This document shows positions 8,483-18,116 of a stretch of DNA of 27,371 nt, piece by piece (position 1 is the stretch's first letter; every line of letters starts with the position of its first letter). This DNA is from Chara braunii (lineage: Eukaryota > Streptophyta > Charophyceae > Charales > Characeae). The translations under genes and the position numbers were made by a program. The notes below the pieces were generated by a model, which made no database searches, was not told the DNA's origin, and saw nothing but the letters and a program-made list of their open reading frames with translations. The stretch covers positions 1,874,637-1,902,007 of the forward strand of contig BFEA01000062.1 of the NCBI GenBank assembly GCA_003427395.1, read 5' to 3'.

Positions 8483-10840
8483 CCAACCTTAATGACCCAG
8501 TCAAAACCTCAAACAAAACAGTCCTCCATCCTGCCTTTCCCAGATGCAATTTCTTTTAACAGTCTAATTTCACACAATCAACAAAATTGAAACTGAAATT
8601 GAGCAGGCATTTTTTTACTCAGTCTGATTCAGTGTCCTGAAAGTCAAACAAAAGCCAAAGTAAGGCTGCACACCATATACTCAGTCAACTCATAGAGGTG
8701 ATACAGATAGGGGCTATAATCTAGGCTTATAGAGGGGAAGCAATAATTACCTCTCAGTTCCCTGCCTCCAGAACTCCTCTTGAGTTCCGGCAGGGCTCCC
8801 GCAATCGGTGGGCTGACTCCCCACAGAGTCTTGCTGCGGTCCTACGGGTTGCAATCCCGCCTGCCGCCTTCCTCTCAGAATGGGACTAGACTTAGATCTT
8901 AGAAGGGCAGATAGAGAAAGTTTGAGTCGCTCAGATACAAGAAGGGTGCTCTCAGACTCGCGCGAGAGGGCCTTGATACCTTCATTTGCCTGAGGGCCCC
9001 GCAATGGCGGCCGAATGACACAGCAGCCTGGTCAACTTGAAGTCAGACTGTTGAAACAGACCTCCCTGAAAAACTCCCAAATCGCAGTGATAACCCCCAT
9101 CACAGTGCTTGATCACTCTCCCAAAGCCAACCTCTTCGTCCTTCGACTAAATCGCCCTGACGCAGCCTTGAAAGGCTGCTTTTAAACAAAACACATCCCT
9201 GTGTTCCACGCGAGGATACACTCAGCAGCAAAGCAACACTAAACACAACACCGCCTTACAACCATTCTTCCTCCGATCAGCATACCCATGCATGGTGTTG
9301 AACAGCACCCTCACCTTTCTTCCTCGCAACAACAACATGATCCGCACCCGCCACACAGGGCGAAACAACTGGCTCACAACTGGAAACAGCAACAGCTTAA
9401 CTAGTTGTAGCCTTCCCTACACCAACCACAATCTGACTGGTAATGATATCTCCAACAGTAGGATCGAAACGACAGCCCCTGGTAAGTTTCTCCCTCGTCA
9501 ATGTCCCTCCTTTCACGATCTCTCCTTGTTCCTACGCTTGGCTTCTCGCGTACCCTCTCTTTCTCTGTTGTTTGTGCACGCTTGATAGGCACGAGCTACT
9601 TCTGATATCTACGGGACGTACCTACCCCTTAGATCAAGAGAAGATTCATTGCCCAAATAATAGCGATCCTCCCCAACAGAATCTGGCCAATGGGGCTAGA
9701 ATGACGAATAGTGCAGCGCTAGAACGAACACGTTCCGACAGAATGCTATGACGACGAAGACCACGCAGAGGAGCATTACTTAAGAAGGTATGTCCTGCTG
9801 CGCTCCCTTTCCATCTTTTTCACATACCGGACAATAGTTGTATCTTGCTGCAATCTCGGGCAGATACAGGCAAACTCAAGACTGCAGTCAGGACTAGTTA
9901 CCCCAAGGCAGGTGGCGGCAGTGGCGACTCCCAACGAGAGGACTAGTCGGATGGTAGTGGCCATTACTTTGAGGCGGGGAAATGCTTACTGCGGAAACAG
10001 ACTGTTCCACCACGACGATCAGAACCGCAACAGTCATTCCCACATTAAGCGCGGTCGTCGGAGCCAAGATAGCGAGGGGCACGATCGAGAACGAGCTCCC
10101 AGACGCCAACAAAAGTGGCCGCTCTCCCTCTCTCTCTTCACTTGGTAGACCACCCGGCCAGGCTCCCCTACACCTGGCAGACTCAAGAAAGGCAGGCTGA
10201 CCGCGAACAGGAAGAGGACCGCCCGATGGACAATTGACAGGCAGTGAGACGAAGCTGATCAATGGTGAGGTGATCAGTGTGAAGACGAAGACCACTTGTG
10301 TGTCCCGAGCACTACGATCGGAAGCGACCACGAGCCGTGTAGCCCCTCCTCTCGAAGTTGTAATATGAGAATGAATCTTTCCGTTAAAAGCGGGAATATA
10401 CATCGCTTTCGATCATGCTTGTAGAGAGTTAGAGAGTGGCCTTTTCCATCGATAGGATGGGCAACGCACCGGCCAACAGGCAAGTCCTTAACCCCGCAAC
10501 TGACCTCACGCTATTTCATCGATAGGATTAGCAAAATCCGGATGAATCTTCCACTAGAATGCGGAAAGATACATTCAGCTTTCCAAGCGCCGTCAATATT
10601 CGCGCAGCCGCTACCTGACACAGCACAGAAACTACATCTTCACTGCGGAATCCGAGCCTGCCATCGAACTGGCAACTTCCCAGAACCCCCGCTCAGCATC
10701 TTTCCTCCTTCAACTCCGATAAAAAACGAGCGAGATACGCCCGTTCCCTCCTCTTCTTCTTTTACTCCTCCATATCCGCGCACACTTTTCCTCACTAACC
10801 TCCTGTTCTACTAACTCTTCACTAAAACTAACTTTACCAT
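8483..10840. other. No gene recognised
   Basis: Six-frame reading shows only short frames without recognisable domains. Composition is mixed, and it becomes pyrimidine-rich towards 10.7 kb. A GGTAAGT (about 9480) looks like a splice donor, but no flanking coding sequence supports it. A degenerate repeat at 10371-10590 is listed separately. Confidence 0.5.
10371..10590 (+). repeat. Degenerate ~45-bp repeat pair
   Basis: ATGAATCTTTCC...GCGGGAATATACATCGCTTTCGA (10371-10412) resembles ATGAATCTTCC...GCGGAAAGATACATTCAGCTTTCCA (10540-10585). CATCGATAGGATGGGCAA (about 10449) resembles CATCGATAGGATTAGCAA (about 10517). The second block precedes the first type in the right-hand copy, so the pattern is a shifted tandem repeat with diverged copies. 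Confidence 0.5.
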
Positions 10841-11340
10841 CGGTTTTGCCATGCCAAAAAAACCCCTACCACATTCTCCCGCGGTCCGATTCTATTGAGA
10901 ATCGTGCACGCCACTCATCCCCAACTGTGCCCTGCCTGTCTCCCCACCATCTCCGACTGCACCCGGCCCGTTTTCCCGTCCAGGTTCACTTCATCCTTCT
11001 TCGAAGTCCCCCCCGCTTGCTACCTGGCCCGCTTGCTGCTGCATGTTCACGTAGCGACATGCCTCCCCCACCGTGCTCCGCCCCGTTGTGGCCCAGCTCC
11101 TGTCGACTCCTGCCATCTCCACCATCACTCCCGCATGAACCTGGCGCGCCCCTCCGTCCTGGTCCATTCCTTTCCCCTGCTTGCTGCCGCCCGGTGCCGC
11201 CCGGTTGTCTCCGCTGCTGCCCATCGCTCTGCTGCACCAGCACCCGCCCCGCTGCTGCGCAGCGCTGTCTGACTAGCCCCACCGGCCTCGACGAAGGCAA
11301 GGACTGGCGAAGGAGAAAACCCAAAACGCGCGGCTCCTCC
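10841..11340. other. Pyrimidine-rich, GC-rich stretch without a recognisable gene
   Basis: Long open frames here (for example plus strand 10895-11272) are rich in Pro, Ala, Arg, Cys and His, as expected from a C-rich composition. They show no domain, and no neighbouring exon can be named. Confidence 0.5.
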
Positions 11341-11350
11341 TCCGCCTTAT

Positions 11351-11424
11351 ACATTTCTCCCGAGTGCGGGGCCGCGCTAATCTTCTCTGTATCGTTGAAA
11401 TTTTTAACGGATGTCCCGAAGGAC
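11351..11424 (-). ncRNA. U6 snRNA-like sequence, copy 2 (internally deleted, likely pseudogene)
   Basis: The minus strand begins GTCCTTCGGGACATCC, the U6 5' stem-loop. It continues through a diverged AAAATTTCAACG segment into GATACAGAGAAGATTAGC, which carries the invariant ACAGAGA box that pairs with the 5' splice site and the start of the U4/U6 pairing region. Next comes GCGGCCCC and then GCAC...AGAAATG. About 16 bases of the internal stem-loop expected between GGCCCC and GCAC are missing. No TATA box lies near -30 and there is no terminal T run, so it is probably a retroposed or decayed copy. The identification rests on the ACAGAGA box plus the 5' hairpin together. Confidence 0.75.
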
Positions 11425-11549
11425 CTCGGCCTCGGCAGCGCCCCACAGCTCTTCGCAGCCCGAACAGCCTAACTGCCACCTCGCCTCACACTACTGCATA
11501 TGGATCCGACCCTCTTATAAGGCCAGGTTCAGGCAGGTACACCCCCCCC

Positions 11550-11636
11550 CTTCCATAATTTATGCATGCCATCCCCGCGGACCACGCTAATCTTCTCAAT
11601 ACCGTTTCAGTTTCTAACGGGTGTCCCGAAGGACAC
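11550..11636 (-). ncRNA. U6 snRNA-like sequence, copy 1 (diverged, likely pseudogene)
   Basis: The minus strand reads GTGTCCTTCGGGACACCC (5' stem-loop), then GAAACTGAAACGGTATTGAGAAGATTAGC, then GTGG...GGGATGGCATGCATAAATTATGGA, matching the U6 3' region GGATGACACGCATAAAT in outline. The key ACAGAGA box has decayed to ATTGAGA, so it could not function in splicing. It lies 212 bp upstream of copy 2 in the same orientation and downstream of pol III-like A and B boxes (11710-11763). Confidence 0.72.
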
Positions 11637-11709
11637 AGCCTGGGCCGCGGGAATGACTGGCCCTAGGCGGTTCCAGATGTTTGGTTTGGTTCATCACGGC
11701 CCATCATCT

Positions 11710-11763
11710 GGTTTCGAACTCGGTCCGCATTTCAACAGGCCAGGAGTGTACTTATTGAACTAA
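11710..11763 (-). promoter_or_regulatory. tRNA-type pol III A and B boxes upstream of U6-like copy 1
   Basis: Minus strand: A-box-like TTAGTTCAATAAG (11751-11763) and B box GAGTTCGAAACC (11710-11721), which fits the core GWTCRANNC. They are about 30 bp apart, the tRNA range. The surrounding sequence does not fold into a credible cloverleaf, so this is a tRNA-derived promoter remnant at best, as in a SINE head. Confidence 0.45.
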
Positions 11764-11765
11764 GC

Positions 11766-12584
11766 CCATGGGGCCTGCCATACCCCCACTGCACCGCGCC
11801 CCAAGGCAAAACGGGGCGCGGCTCCGGCGCAGCCACGAAAACAGTTTGTAATGGTACTTCAGGCAACACCGCGAATACAACACACCCCATGTGATCTCAC
11901 CGCCGTCTCGCGTCCCCGAACGGGACGCGATAAATCAAACAAAAAAAGGGAAATAAAAAAAAATAAAAAATAATATCGGGGGAACAGCGGGGCGGCTGGC
12001 GCCTCGTCAGTCCCGCGGATCAGGCCCACCGCCGCGCCCGTAAACAAAACCGAGGGGGATAGCCCTGGCGGCCCTCAACCCCATCGGTTCCTTCCACGAC
12101 GCTCCGCTGCAGTTGCTGCGCCGACGCCTGCTGGCCTCGATCCCCGAACCCTCGTAGCGTCAACCCAGTGCCGTAACCTATAGGGCTAAGCCCAAGCCTA
12201 AGTTTGGCTCCGACGGGCACTGCGTAGCGCACGGGCCGACTGAAAACACCTCAACGGCCACCTTGTTGTCGATGCCGTCCTCCATACGTACGCACAGGTC
12301 ACAGGCAAGCACATCAATCACCGAGATGTAATCGTTTTAATCCCTATTTTAATCAGAAAAATAACCCTGGCCGATGATCACGCCGATTCTTCAACCATCA
12401 ACAAATAAAAAAAAAATCATGCGCGCCTCAAGTCTGCGCGCCCACACACTCTTTATTCTAGTCAACCACCCAACCAACATAAGCCGCAGGCGCAACCGCG
12501 CCCCACACGGAATACTTAAATTTTAAACCAAACCTACTTCCTGTCACATGCAAAAAACAGGGCGGATACCCTTGTAAGGGTATT
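11766..12584. other. Unassigned stretch up to the break in chromovirus B
   Basis: It holds a strong hairpin TCGCGTCCCC-GAAC-GGGACGCGA (about 11908-11930), A-rich runs (11941-11972) and a near-palindrome GGATACCCTTGTAAGGGTATTC (about 12562-12583) right at the point where RT homology of element B stops. Minus-strand frames (12020-12232, 11859-12047) show no domain. The chromovirus reading frame continues through 12458 only by chance. Confidence 0.5.
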
Positions 12585-13213
12585 CGCGCCGACAGCGGAC
12601 GAATGCCTTGCGGCGTAACGTAATGGCCTAAGTACTCCAGCTCTTGCTCGGCAAACTCGCAGTTGTCGTGGTTCGCCTTGTACTTGGCGATACGGAGCCG
12701 CTCCAATACGGCGCGAAGGTGCTCGAGGTGCTCGTCCAGCGTCCGACTATAAACCAAGATATCATCAAGGTAAATGAGTACGGTACGGTCGAGCAAGTCA
12801 CGGAATTCCGTCGTCATAGCCGCTTGGAAAGTAGCCGGGGCATTGGTGAGACCGAAAGGCATGACGATCCACTCAAAGTGCCCATATCGCGTCTTGAACG
12901 CGGTTTTGTACCGATCTCTTGGCTGGATCTCGATCTGCTGGTATCTGGACTTGAGGTCAAGCTTTGAGAAGTACTTGGCGCCGCCTAGTCGCTCGAGAAG
13001 ATCATCGATCCGAGGGAGAGGGCCGACGTTCTTGATCGTTTGCCCGTTAAGTTTCCGATAGTCGATGCACAAACGAAGGTCCTTGTTCTTCTTCCGGACG
13101 AAGAGAACGGGAGCACCGTATGGCGAACAGCTAGGGCGAATCCAGCCCTTGGCCAAGAGGTCGTCTAGTTGTGCCTGAAGCACTTGAAGTTCCTCTTCGC
13201 TCATGCGGTACAT
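12585..13213 (-). pseudogene. pol: Chromovirus B reverse transcriptase, truncated
   Basis: It begins MYRMSEEELQVLQAQLDDLL, the usual RT entry. It shows CSPYGAPVLFVRKK, LRLCIDYRKLN, FSKLDLKSRYQQI (first catalytic Asp, about residue 86), MPFGLTNAPATFQ and the YLDD box (residues 148-151, about 12761-12772) in YLDDILVYS. It ends in ELEYLGHYVTPQGIRPL. After residue 208 the translation turns into unrelated sequence before the stop at 12458. RNA-directed DNA synthesis would need the RNase H domain that is lost. The frame differs by one base from the protease frame: the join CCACGCGGATG at about 13215 looks one C short. Confidence 0.92.
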
Positions 13214-14055
13214 CCGCGTGGAGATACGGTGCCGTCCTCGAGAGTGATCCCGTGGCGTATGGGCCGATCCGGTATGACTCCGGTGGGAGCTTGGAAGACA
13301 TCCTCATAGCTGTCCAACAGCTCAATGATGCGTGGGTCCGACGTATCCGTCTTGGGCTGATCACCGGGTGGGAGGGCGTCAAGAAAACATATGCCCATCT
13401 CCTCGATGTCGTTCCGCCGGATGGATTGGCGAATGCTCGCTGCGGATACCATGTGACAACCAATCGAAGGATGAGGAAGCGGCACCGTACACGGGACTAG
13501 TTCGCCACGCCGATCACGAACATGAAGGGTGCGTTGATGGAAGTTCACCGGATGGTCTTCGCTTTGCAGCCACGACATGCCTAGGATCATATCGAACTTG
13601 GTGTCCAATATGTCGAAAGACACAGCCTCGCATGCTAGCGGGGCAAAGTACACGGACACCAAGTCAACGCATCGGTCGATTGACTTTTGCGTGCGACCAT
13701 CGGCCAACGTGACGTGCGTAGGCTGACTTTTCCTTTGAACGCGCGGGCCAAGCCTGGCGCGTGCCATGAAGTCTTGGCTGATGTAGTTGCGAGTCGCTCC
13801 ACAATCGATCAAGGCACTGCAGGTCGCCTTTCCGATCTGAATGCAGATGTAGAGGAGCGGCGCGTCGATGTCGACGTACCGTTGCGTTGCGTACTCGTGG
13901 TCGATCTTCGCAAGATAGTTACGAAGGTCAACAACCGCTACTCCGCCGTCCGTCGACGGAGGTGGTACTGCAGCGTGCAAGTATTCACGCAGATGTGCCA
14001 TTAAGGCATTGCAATGCGGTGTTGGCCAAAACCGGTGGAGGGAAGAGGCAACCAT
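13201..14055 (-). pseudogene. pol: Chromovirus B retropepsin-like protease and RT leader
   Basis: A 284-residue frame with a retropepsin-type active site ALIDCGATRNYIS (Asp about residue 84; Cys where Ser is more usual, a variant I regard as tolerated). A second protease landmark is FDMILGMSWL (about residues 155-165). The C-terminal part, LDSYEDVFQAPTGVIPDRP, is the conserved lead-in to RT. The frame then shifts at about 13215 and ends in TGA at 13201, 10 residues into the shift. The protease would cut the gag-pol polyprotein during particle maturation. The stretch 14056-14356 between this frame and gag has no intact frame. Confidence 0.85.
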
Positions 14056-14356
14056 TGGAAGTCCTCAACCGTCAACGGGTCGAGTTCCTCAATACTCGCT
14101 CAAGTTGACGGATCCTCCGATAGAAGGGTTGGCGAAGCAACCGGTTCGTTGTCCGACGGCGGAACTACCGCTCATGCGCTTGAATCTTGCACGTGGAGAG
14201 GCTGGTTCAACGGTGGGACCAGCTCGACAGCATAGTTCTCAAACTCGATCCGAGAACTTGCAACTACCGCGGTGTCCCCGGATGTGAGAGAGACTGCTAG
14301 CAAGGCAGCCGACTCCGGCGGACTGGGAAGTGATGTCGCTGCGCTTCCCGCGGTGC

Positions 14357-15472
14357 TCAGTTTCCCGAGCTTGGACGTTTGACATTCTCCTTGTCCTTGT
14401 CGAGGCATGCGCTGGTGATGAGTTTGGTGCTGTTGCACCAAACGCAGCATCCCCATTTTTGTCGCAACTTGAACATGTTTTCGGTAATGCCGAACTTTGT
14501 CCATGGTGCCTGTGGTGCTCCATCCGCCGACGCTGGTTTCGCCTTTTGTTTTCCCCCTCGGGGTCGTGAGCGTTGCGGTGGTATCGCTGCCGCCACATCT
14601 CTGTCACTTGATGTAGACGCGGCTGCGGGGTCCTCACTTGTTCCTTGCTGGACTGCTGCTACTTGCGGCGTCTGTTGACCTTTGCCTTTCTCCACGTAAT
14701 TGGGCTGTTGGGGGGTCTCGTTGGCCGCCCGCTGGTTACCTTGTATGAGCTCCCTTGCCTTTGATATCATGTCATTAAAGGTCTCATACTGGAATTCGCT
14801 GCCCAAAGCAGTAGTCAAGGCGTCGCATGACCGGGCGAAGAACTCGGCCCGGATTGAGTCGAACGGTAAGTTCAACTCCGGGGTGGCGACGAGTCTTTGC
14901 CACTCCGTCAACCATTTCTGTGACGTTTGCTGGCCTTGGTATACGCGGAAGATGTTGTTCATGGCGCGCCGTTTGTCATTGTTGACCATGAACCGGGTCT
15001 TCCATTTGTTCTCGAATTCCTCCCACGTAATCTTAGTGTGGAGGTTGGCGATGGTGCATTCCAACGTGACGGCCATGTGTGTCATGAAAGCCTGCGCCCC
15101 TCCGATGAGTTGGTGGTAGAGTGCGTCAAGCCGCCGATGTGTGGGTGTGTGATGTACATCCGCCTCTGCGTTGAAAGCCATCCACCATTGCAGCGGATCA
15201 GTCTTGTGATAGTCATCGAACTTCTCGATCTTGAAGTTCGGCACCTTCCATTCCTTGGCGACAGCGGCCGGTCGTTGCTCAACGTGGTCGCTGAGCGTCT
15301 GCAGCTGATTGCTGACTGTCGATGCTCCAGCAAACTTGTTGATGTCGCCGAGAGATGCGGCCAAGTGGTTGATCCGCTCTTCGAGTTTCTTGGCCTGCGT
15401 GGCCAAAGCTGGGCTGCAGTCTACCACTGCACTGCCTGTTGACGCAGCTGCTGACAGTTGTGCCAACCCCAT
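14357..15472 (-). CDS. gag: Chromovirus B gag (capsid/nucleocapsid) with damaged zinc knuckle
   Basis: I place the start at ATG 15472 (MGLAQLSAAAS), about 70 bases inside the PBS, rather than at the earlier in-frame ATG 15532. The protein has about 371 residues. An N-terminal helix (QAKKLEERINHLAASLGDI) precedes the retrotrans_gag core, which runs from VPNFKIEKFDDYHKTDPLQWW through ITWEEFENKWKTRF and the region LTEWQRLVATPELNLPFD. A Gln/Pro/Ala-rich linker follows. Near the C-terminus CVWCNSTKLITSACL has CX2CX4(L)X4C spacing: the His of the knuckle is Leu (CTC, one base from CAC). The frame is otherwise uninterrupted, unlike the gag at 6337. It would assemble the virus-like particle and bind RNA. 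Confidence 0.88.
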   Translation of the reverse strand: MGLAQLSAAASTGSAVVDCSPALATQAKKLEERINHLAASLGDINKFAGASTVSNQLQTLSDHVEQRPAAVAKEWKVPNFKIEKFDDYHKTDPLQWWMAFNAEADVHHTPTHRRLDALYHQLIGGAQAFMTHMAVTLECTIANLHTKITWEEFENKWKTRFMVNNDKRRAMNNIFRVYQGQQTSQKWLTEWQRLVATPELNLPFDSIRAEFFARSCDALTTALGSEFQYETFNDMISKARELIQGNQRAANETPQQPNYVEKGKGQQTPQVAAVQQGTSEDPAAASTSSDRDVAAAIPPQRSRPRGGKQKAKPASADGAPQAPWTKFGITENMFKLRQKWGCCVWCNSTKLITSACLDKDKENVKRPSSGN

Positions 15473-15540
15473 TGTTGCATACTGTAACGGTGCAGACCAG
15501 AACAAGAACCGACCTCTCAATACAAAGCACAAGATAGCGT

Positions 15541-15560
15541 AGCGGAAGACTTAGATACCA
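15541..15560 (-). other. Primer-binding site of chromovirus B
   Basis: The minus strand reads TGGTATCTAAGTCTTCCGCT immediately after the LTR's ...ATCA end and one T. TGGTATC equals the first seven bases of the initiator-Met PBS used by many plant retroelements, but the remainder differs. Element A's neighbour has the same block with one extra base (151-171), so it is conserved in the family. Confidence 0.65.
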
Positions 15561-15561
15561 A

Positions 15562-16396
15562 TGATCCGAACAATCAATATTGCAATGTAGCCCCGAACAT
15601 ACATCATCATCATCATTCCATGGTGTGAAGGGGTCTGGCGCTCACACAGGAAGAATGCGCCAGCCCCAACCATACACAGACGAAGAAGAGGGGAAGATGG
15701 GAATGTCGTCAACACCAAGTCTTCGGCACAGGCCCAAATAGTCCCTCGTCAAAATGTCTGAATCCCAATGTCGAGTCTGGATCCAATGTCGTCAAGTCTC
15801 AAGTCACAACTCCCTCTCTTTGTCGTAGTCTGCTGATACTGAGAAGTCGAGTGGTGAGAGGGTGAGAAGAGATGGTGGACTCGGAAGAGGAAGAAGAAGA
15901 ACTCTCTCTCTCTCTCTCTGTCCGGTACTAACCTGTGAAGCTGGCGCCTTGATGCAGGTACCTCGAAGATGGAGCTGGAGCTATGGCGCCACAGGTAAGT
16001 CTCGCTGGCCTCCGCCAGCCATCTCTCTCCAACACTACTACCACTACCACTACTTAGCGCCCTGCGCTGAAGACTACTCCTGCAGCTACTAGCGCCCAGC
16101 GCTGAAGACTACTGCTAGCGCTAAGTTGCTCCTGCAACGCTCCTCCAGAGTGCTGCGGCCGAATCCTGAAGACTACCTCCTGCCTTCTGTCCAACTACCT
16201 ACCCGTGAAGTGCATGGGAACTCCCTATGTACTACTCGGCCTGCCCCCTGCCTGCCTGCAACTTGCTCAAGTCCGCACGCAGGGTTTACATCCATCGGTG
16301 AGGGGGCCTGCCCATACCCAACTCCCCCTTCGGAAGGGGTACCCATACCCACCCGTAACCTGGCGGTTACAGTCAGGTACGGGTAACGGTTACCCA
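15562..16396 (-). repeat. 5' LTR of chromovirus B (about 0.83 kb)
   Basis: The left edge (TG at 15562) is set by the adjoining PBS. The right edge (CA at 16396) is my best choice, because LINE-like reading begins right after it, but it is not proven. It contains a CT run (15901-15919), three CTGAAGACTA phrases (about 16070, 16102, 16168) and a palindrome-rich U3-like end (GGTACCC, GGTTAC/GTAACC near 16337-16394). Confidence 0.6.
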
Positions 16397-16445
16397 TTTG
16401 CGCTCTCTGATCGACCCCTTCCATGCGGCTTTTGGTCCGGAACCG

Positions 16446-17473
16446 ATGGATGTAAGCCCTGTTCTGGACAACGCCAACACGGCACTGGAGGGCCTGGCCC
16501 TGGAAAGAGACCCAGAAGGTGTGGAGGACGGGGCGCCGCCGCTGCACCTGCTTATGGAACAGAAGCTGGTTGCCATTGCGGACTGGCTGATGGGGAACTT
16601 GAAAGCGAAATACGGCCCCCTCACCGATGAGTTCTGGGATAAAACGTACCTGGAATTATTCCCCATGTTGGACTCGAGCGCCTCGCTCAAAAACGTACTG
16701 GAAAATGGAGTGCAAGTGGGGGTGAGGTGGTCTGAAGCATGGCACAAATTGACTACAATTGTGTTTGCAAGATTTCAACCACCCCAAACAGCAGCAATAC
16801 AGGGAACAGAGCAGGATGGATCCAGAGCTGCGACAGCGGATGGACAGACCCAAGTGACACATGACCTCCGGTTCTACAACCACTATTCTCTCCGCCAGGC
16901 CCGGGCCCTCTGGACTCAGATGAGAATGCACTCGACCTGGTGCGAAGAAGGAAGCTTAGGCCCCTGGTTGAGATGGGCCGCGACAATGGCTCTCTGTTGC
17001 AAGCGGCCATGCTGGTCATCCCCGTGCAGAAGAAAAATGGGAAATGGGAGGTGGGCCTGTCACCTGTTGAGAATGGCAGACAAGGGGGTGTCACGTTACA
17101 AGGATGGTCATTGTTCTGGACGGAATCAAAAAATTGTCGGACTGAGGCAGTGGCAGGAATTCTGCAAATGCAGTTGGCATCCCACAAAGCAGAAACTTGG
17201 CCGTCAGGGGCACAGGCTATGGTCTCAATTACAACAGGCCCCAGCAAAATAGCGCAGACGGATATCTATATACGTTTCGGCCCGACAAAGGAGGCGGGCC
17301 TGAGATGGCATACCTGCGCCCAACTGCTGGACTTGCAGACGGTCAGGATCAAGCACAGCGACACCTGGACTGAACAGGATGTTCAAAAATGCCTATGTGC
17401 TCTTCTTAGCCTGGGCTTTCTGCCAGGAGCTGCGGATTGGGACTGGGAACAACTGTTGTGGATCCGTTTGTAG
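16446..17473 (+). pseudogene. LINE ORF1-like protein, frameshifted, family not recognised
   Basis: From ATG 16446 (MDVSPVLDNANTALEGLAL) one frame gives an acidic N-terminus, then MEQKLVAIADWLMGNLKAKY and TDEFWDKTYLELFPML. Around 16900-16940 coherent reading moves to another frame (SDENALDLVRRRKLRPLVEM, then MLVIPVQKKNGKWEVGLSP), ending at TAG 17471-17473 after WDWEQLLWIRL. No CCHC knuckle or RRM is visible, both of which are common in LINE ORF1. Its position just before the endonuclease is the only reason for calling it ORF1, whose product would coat LINE RNA. Confidence 0.5.
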
Positions 17474-18108
17474 AACAGCAACCAGTGGTACTGCACTACG
17501 ATTATAATATAACTAAGATGGACCTGGCCAGAGCAGTGTACGGGAAAGACCGGATTTGGAACCAATGCAGGAGGGCAGCGGATCTGGACTTCCCTGAACG
17601 TAAATGGCTTGGTGTCGTGTAAACCCGACAAACAGAACGCAATCTGGGATTTAATTAGAGGGGGGGGGGGGAGGAAATGGCCAGACGTAGTGTGTGTTCA
17701 GGAAACCCACCTGATGGACACCCCAGAGCACAACCGTGTCCATAAAATGGTCTGGCCGCATAAGGCCTTCAAACCGGGGAGTGCAGGGGTGTCCATCTGG
17801 ATTCCCCCCGAGTCCCGCGCAGACCCGGTGTATTGGGCAACAAACAAGGAAGGGGGTCGATGGTTGAGAGAAATATTTTTTTTGAGAATGTTAAAATGCA
17901 AATCCCGGACAGGGTTCTGGTTATTATAGCAGGGGACTACAACGCAGCCCTTGACCGCTGGTTGGATAGATGGCAGACATCCTCCCCTGCCCCGGAGTAT
18001 GTGGAGGAGGATGAGAGGTTAGTTAAGGAATTTTGCCTCTCACTAAAAGTGTTTGACGCTTTCCGGAGGCTTAACCCAGATACAAGGTTTTATTCATGCC
18101 TACGGAAG

Positions 18109-18116
18109 ACTGGGAC
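18109..18116 (+). repeat. Left 8-bp target-site duplication of the hAT-like element
   Basis: ACTGGGAC, directly before the left terminal inverted repeat. The right copy (19313-19320) is ATTGGGAC, one base different. Confidence 0.85.

Larger units (their letters stand above)
12585..16396 (-). mobile_element. Ty3/gypsy chromovirus B, 5' half only
   Basis: On the minus strand the order is LTR (16396-15562), PBS (15560-15541), gag, protease, RT. Homology stops abruptly inside the last part of RT (after GHYVTPQGIRPL, about 12589). RNase H, integrase, polypurine tract and 3' LTR are absent. Its missing half is the half kept by element A at 172-3420, but the LTRs of the two are too different for them to be one element of recent origin. 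It abuts the LINE at its right end. Confidence 0.88.

Noticed and set aside
9470-9490. Splice donor GGTAAGT
   Set aside because: No supporting coding sequence on either side.
11681-11766. Functional tRNA gene around the A and B boxes
   Set aside because: D-, anticodon- and T-stems do not pair in the sequence, so only promoter-like boxes remain.
11908-11930. Third U6-like 5' stem-loop (TCGCGTCCCC-GAAC-GGGACGCGA)
   Set aside because: It is only a GC-rich hairpin; no ACAGAGA box or other U6 part follows on either strand.
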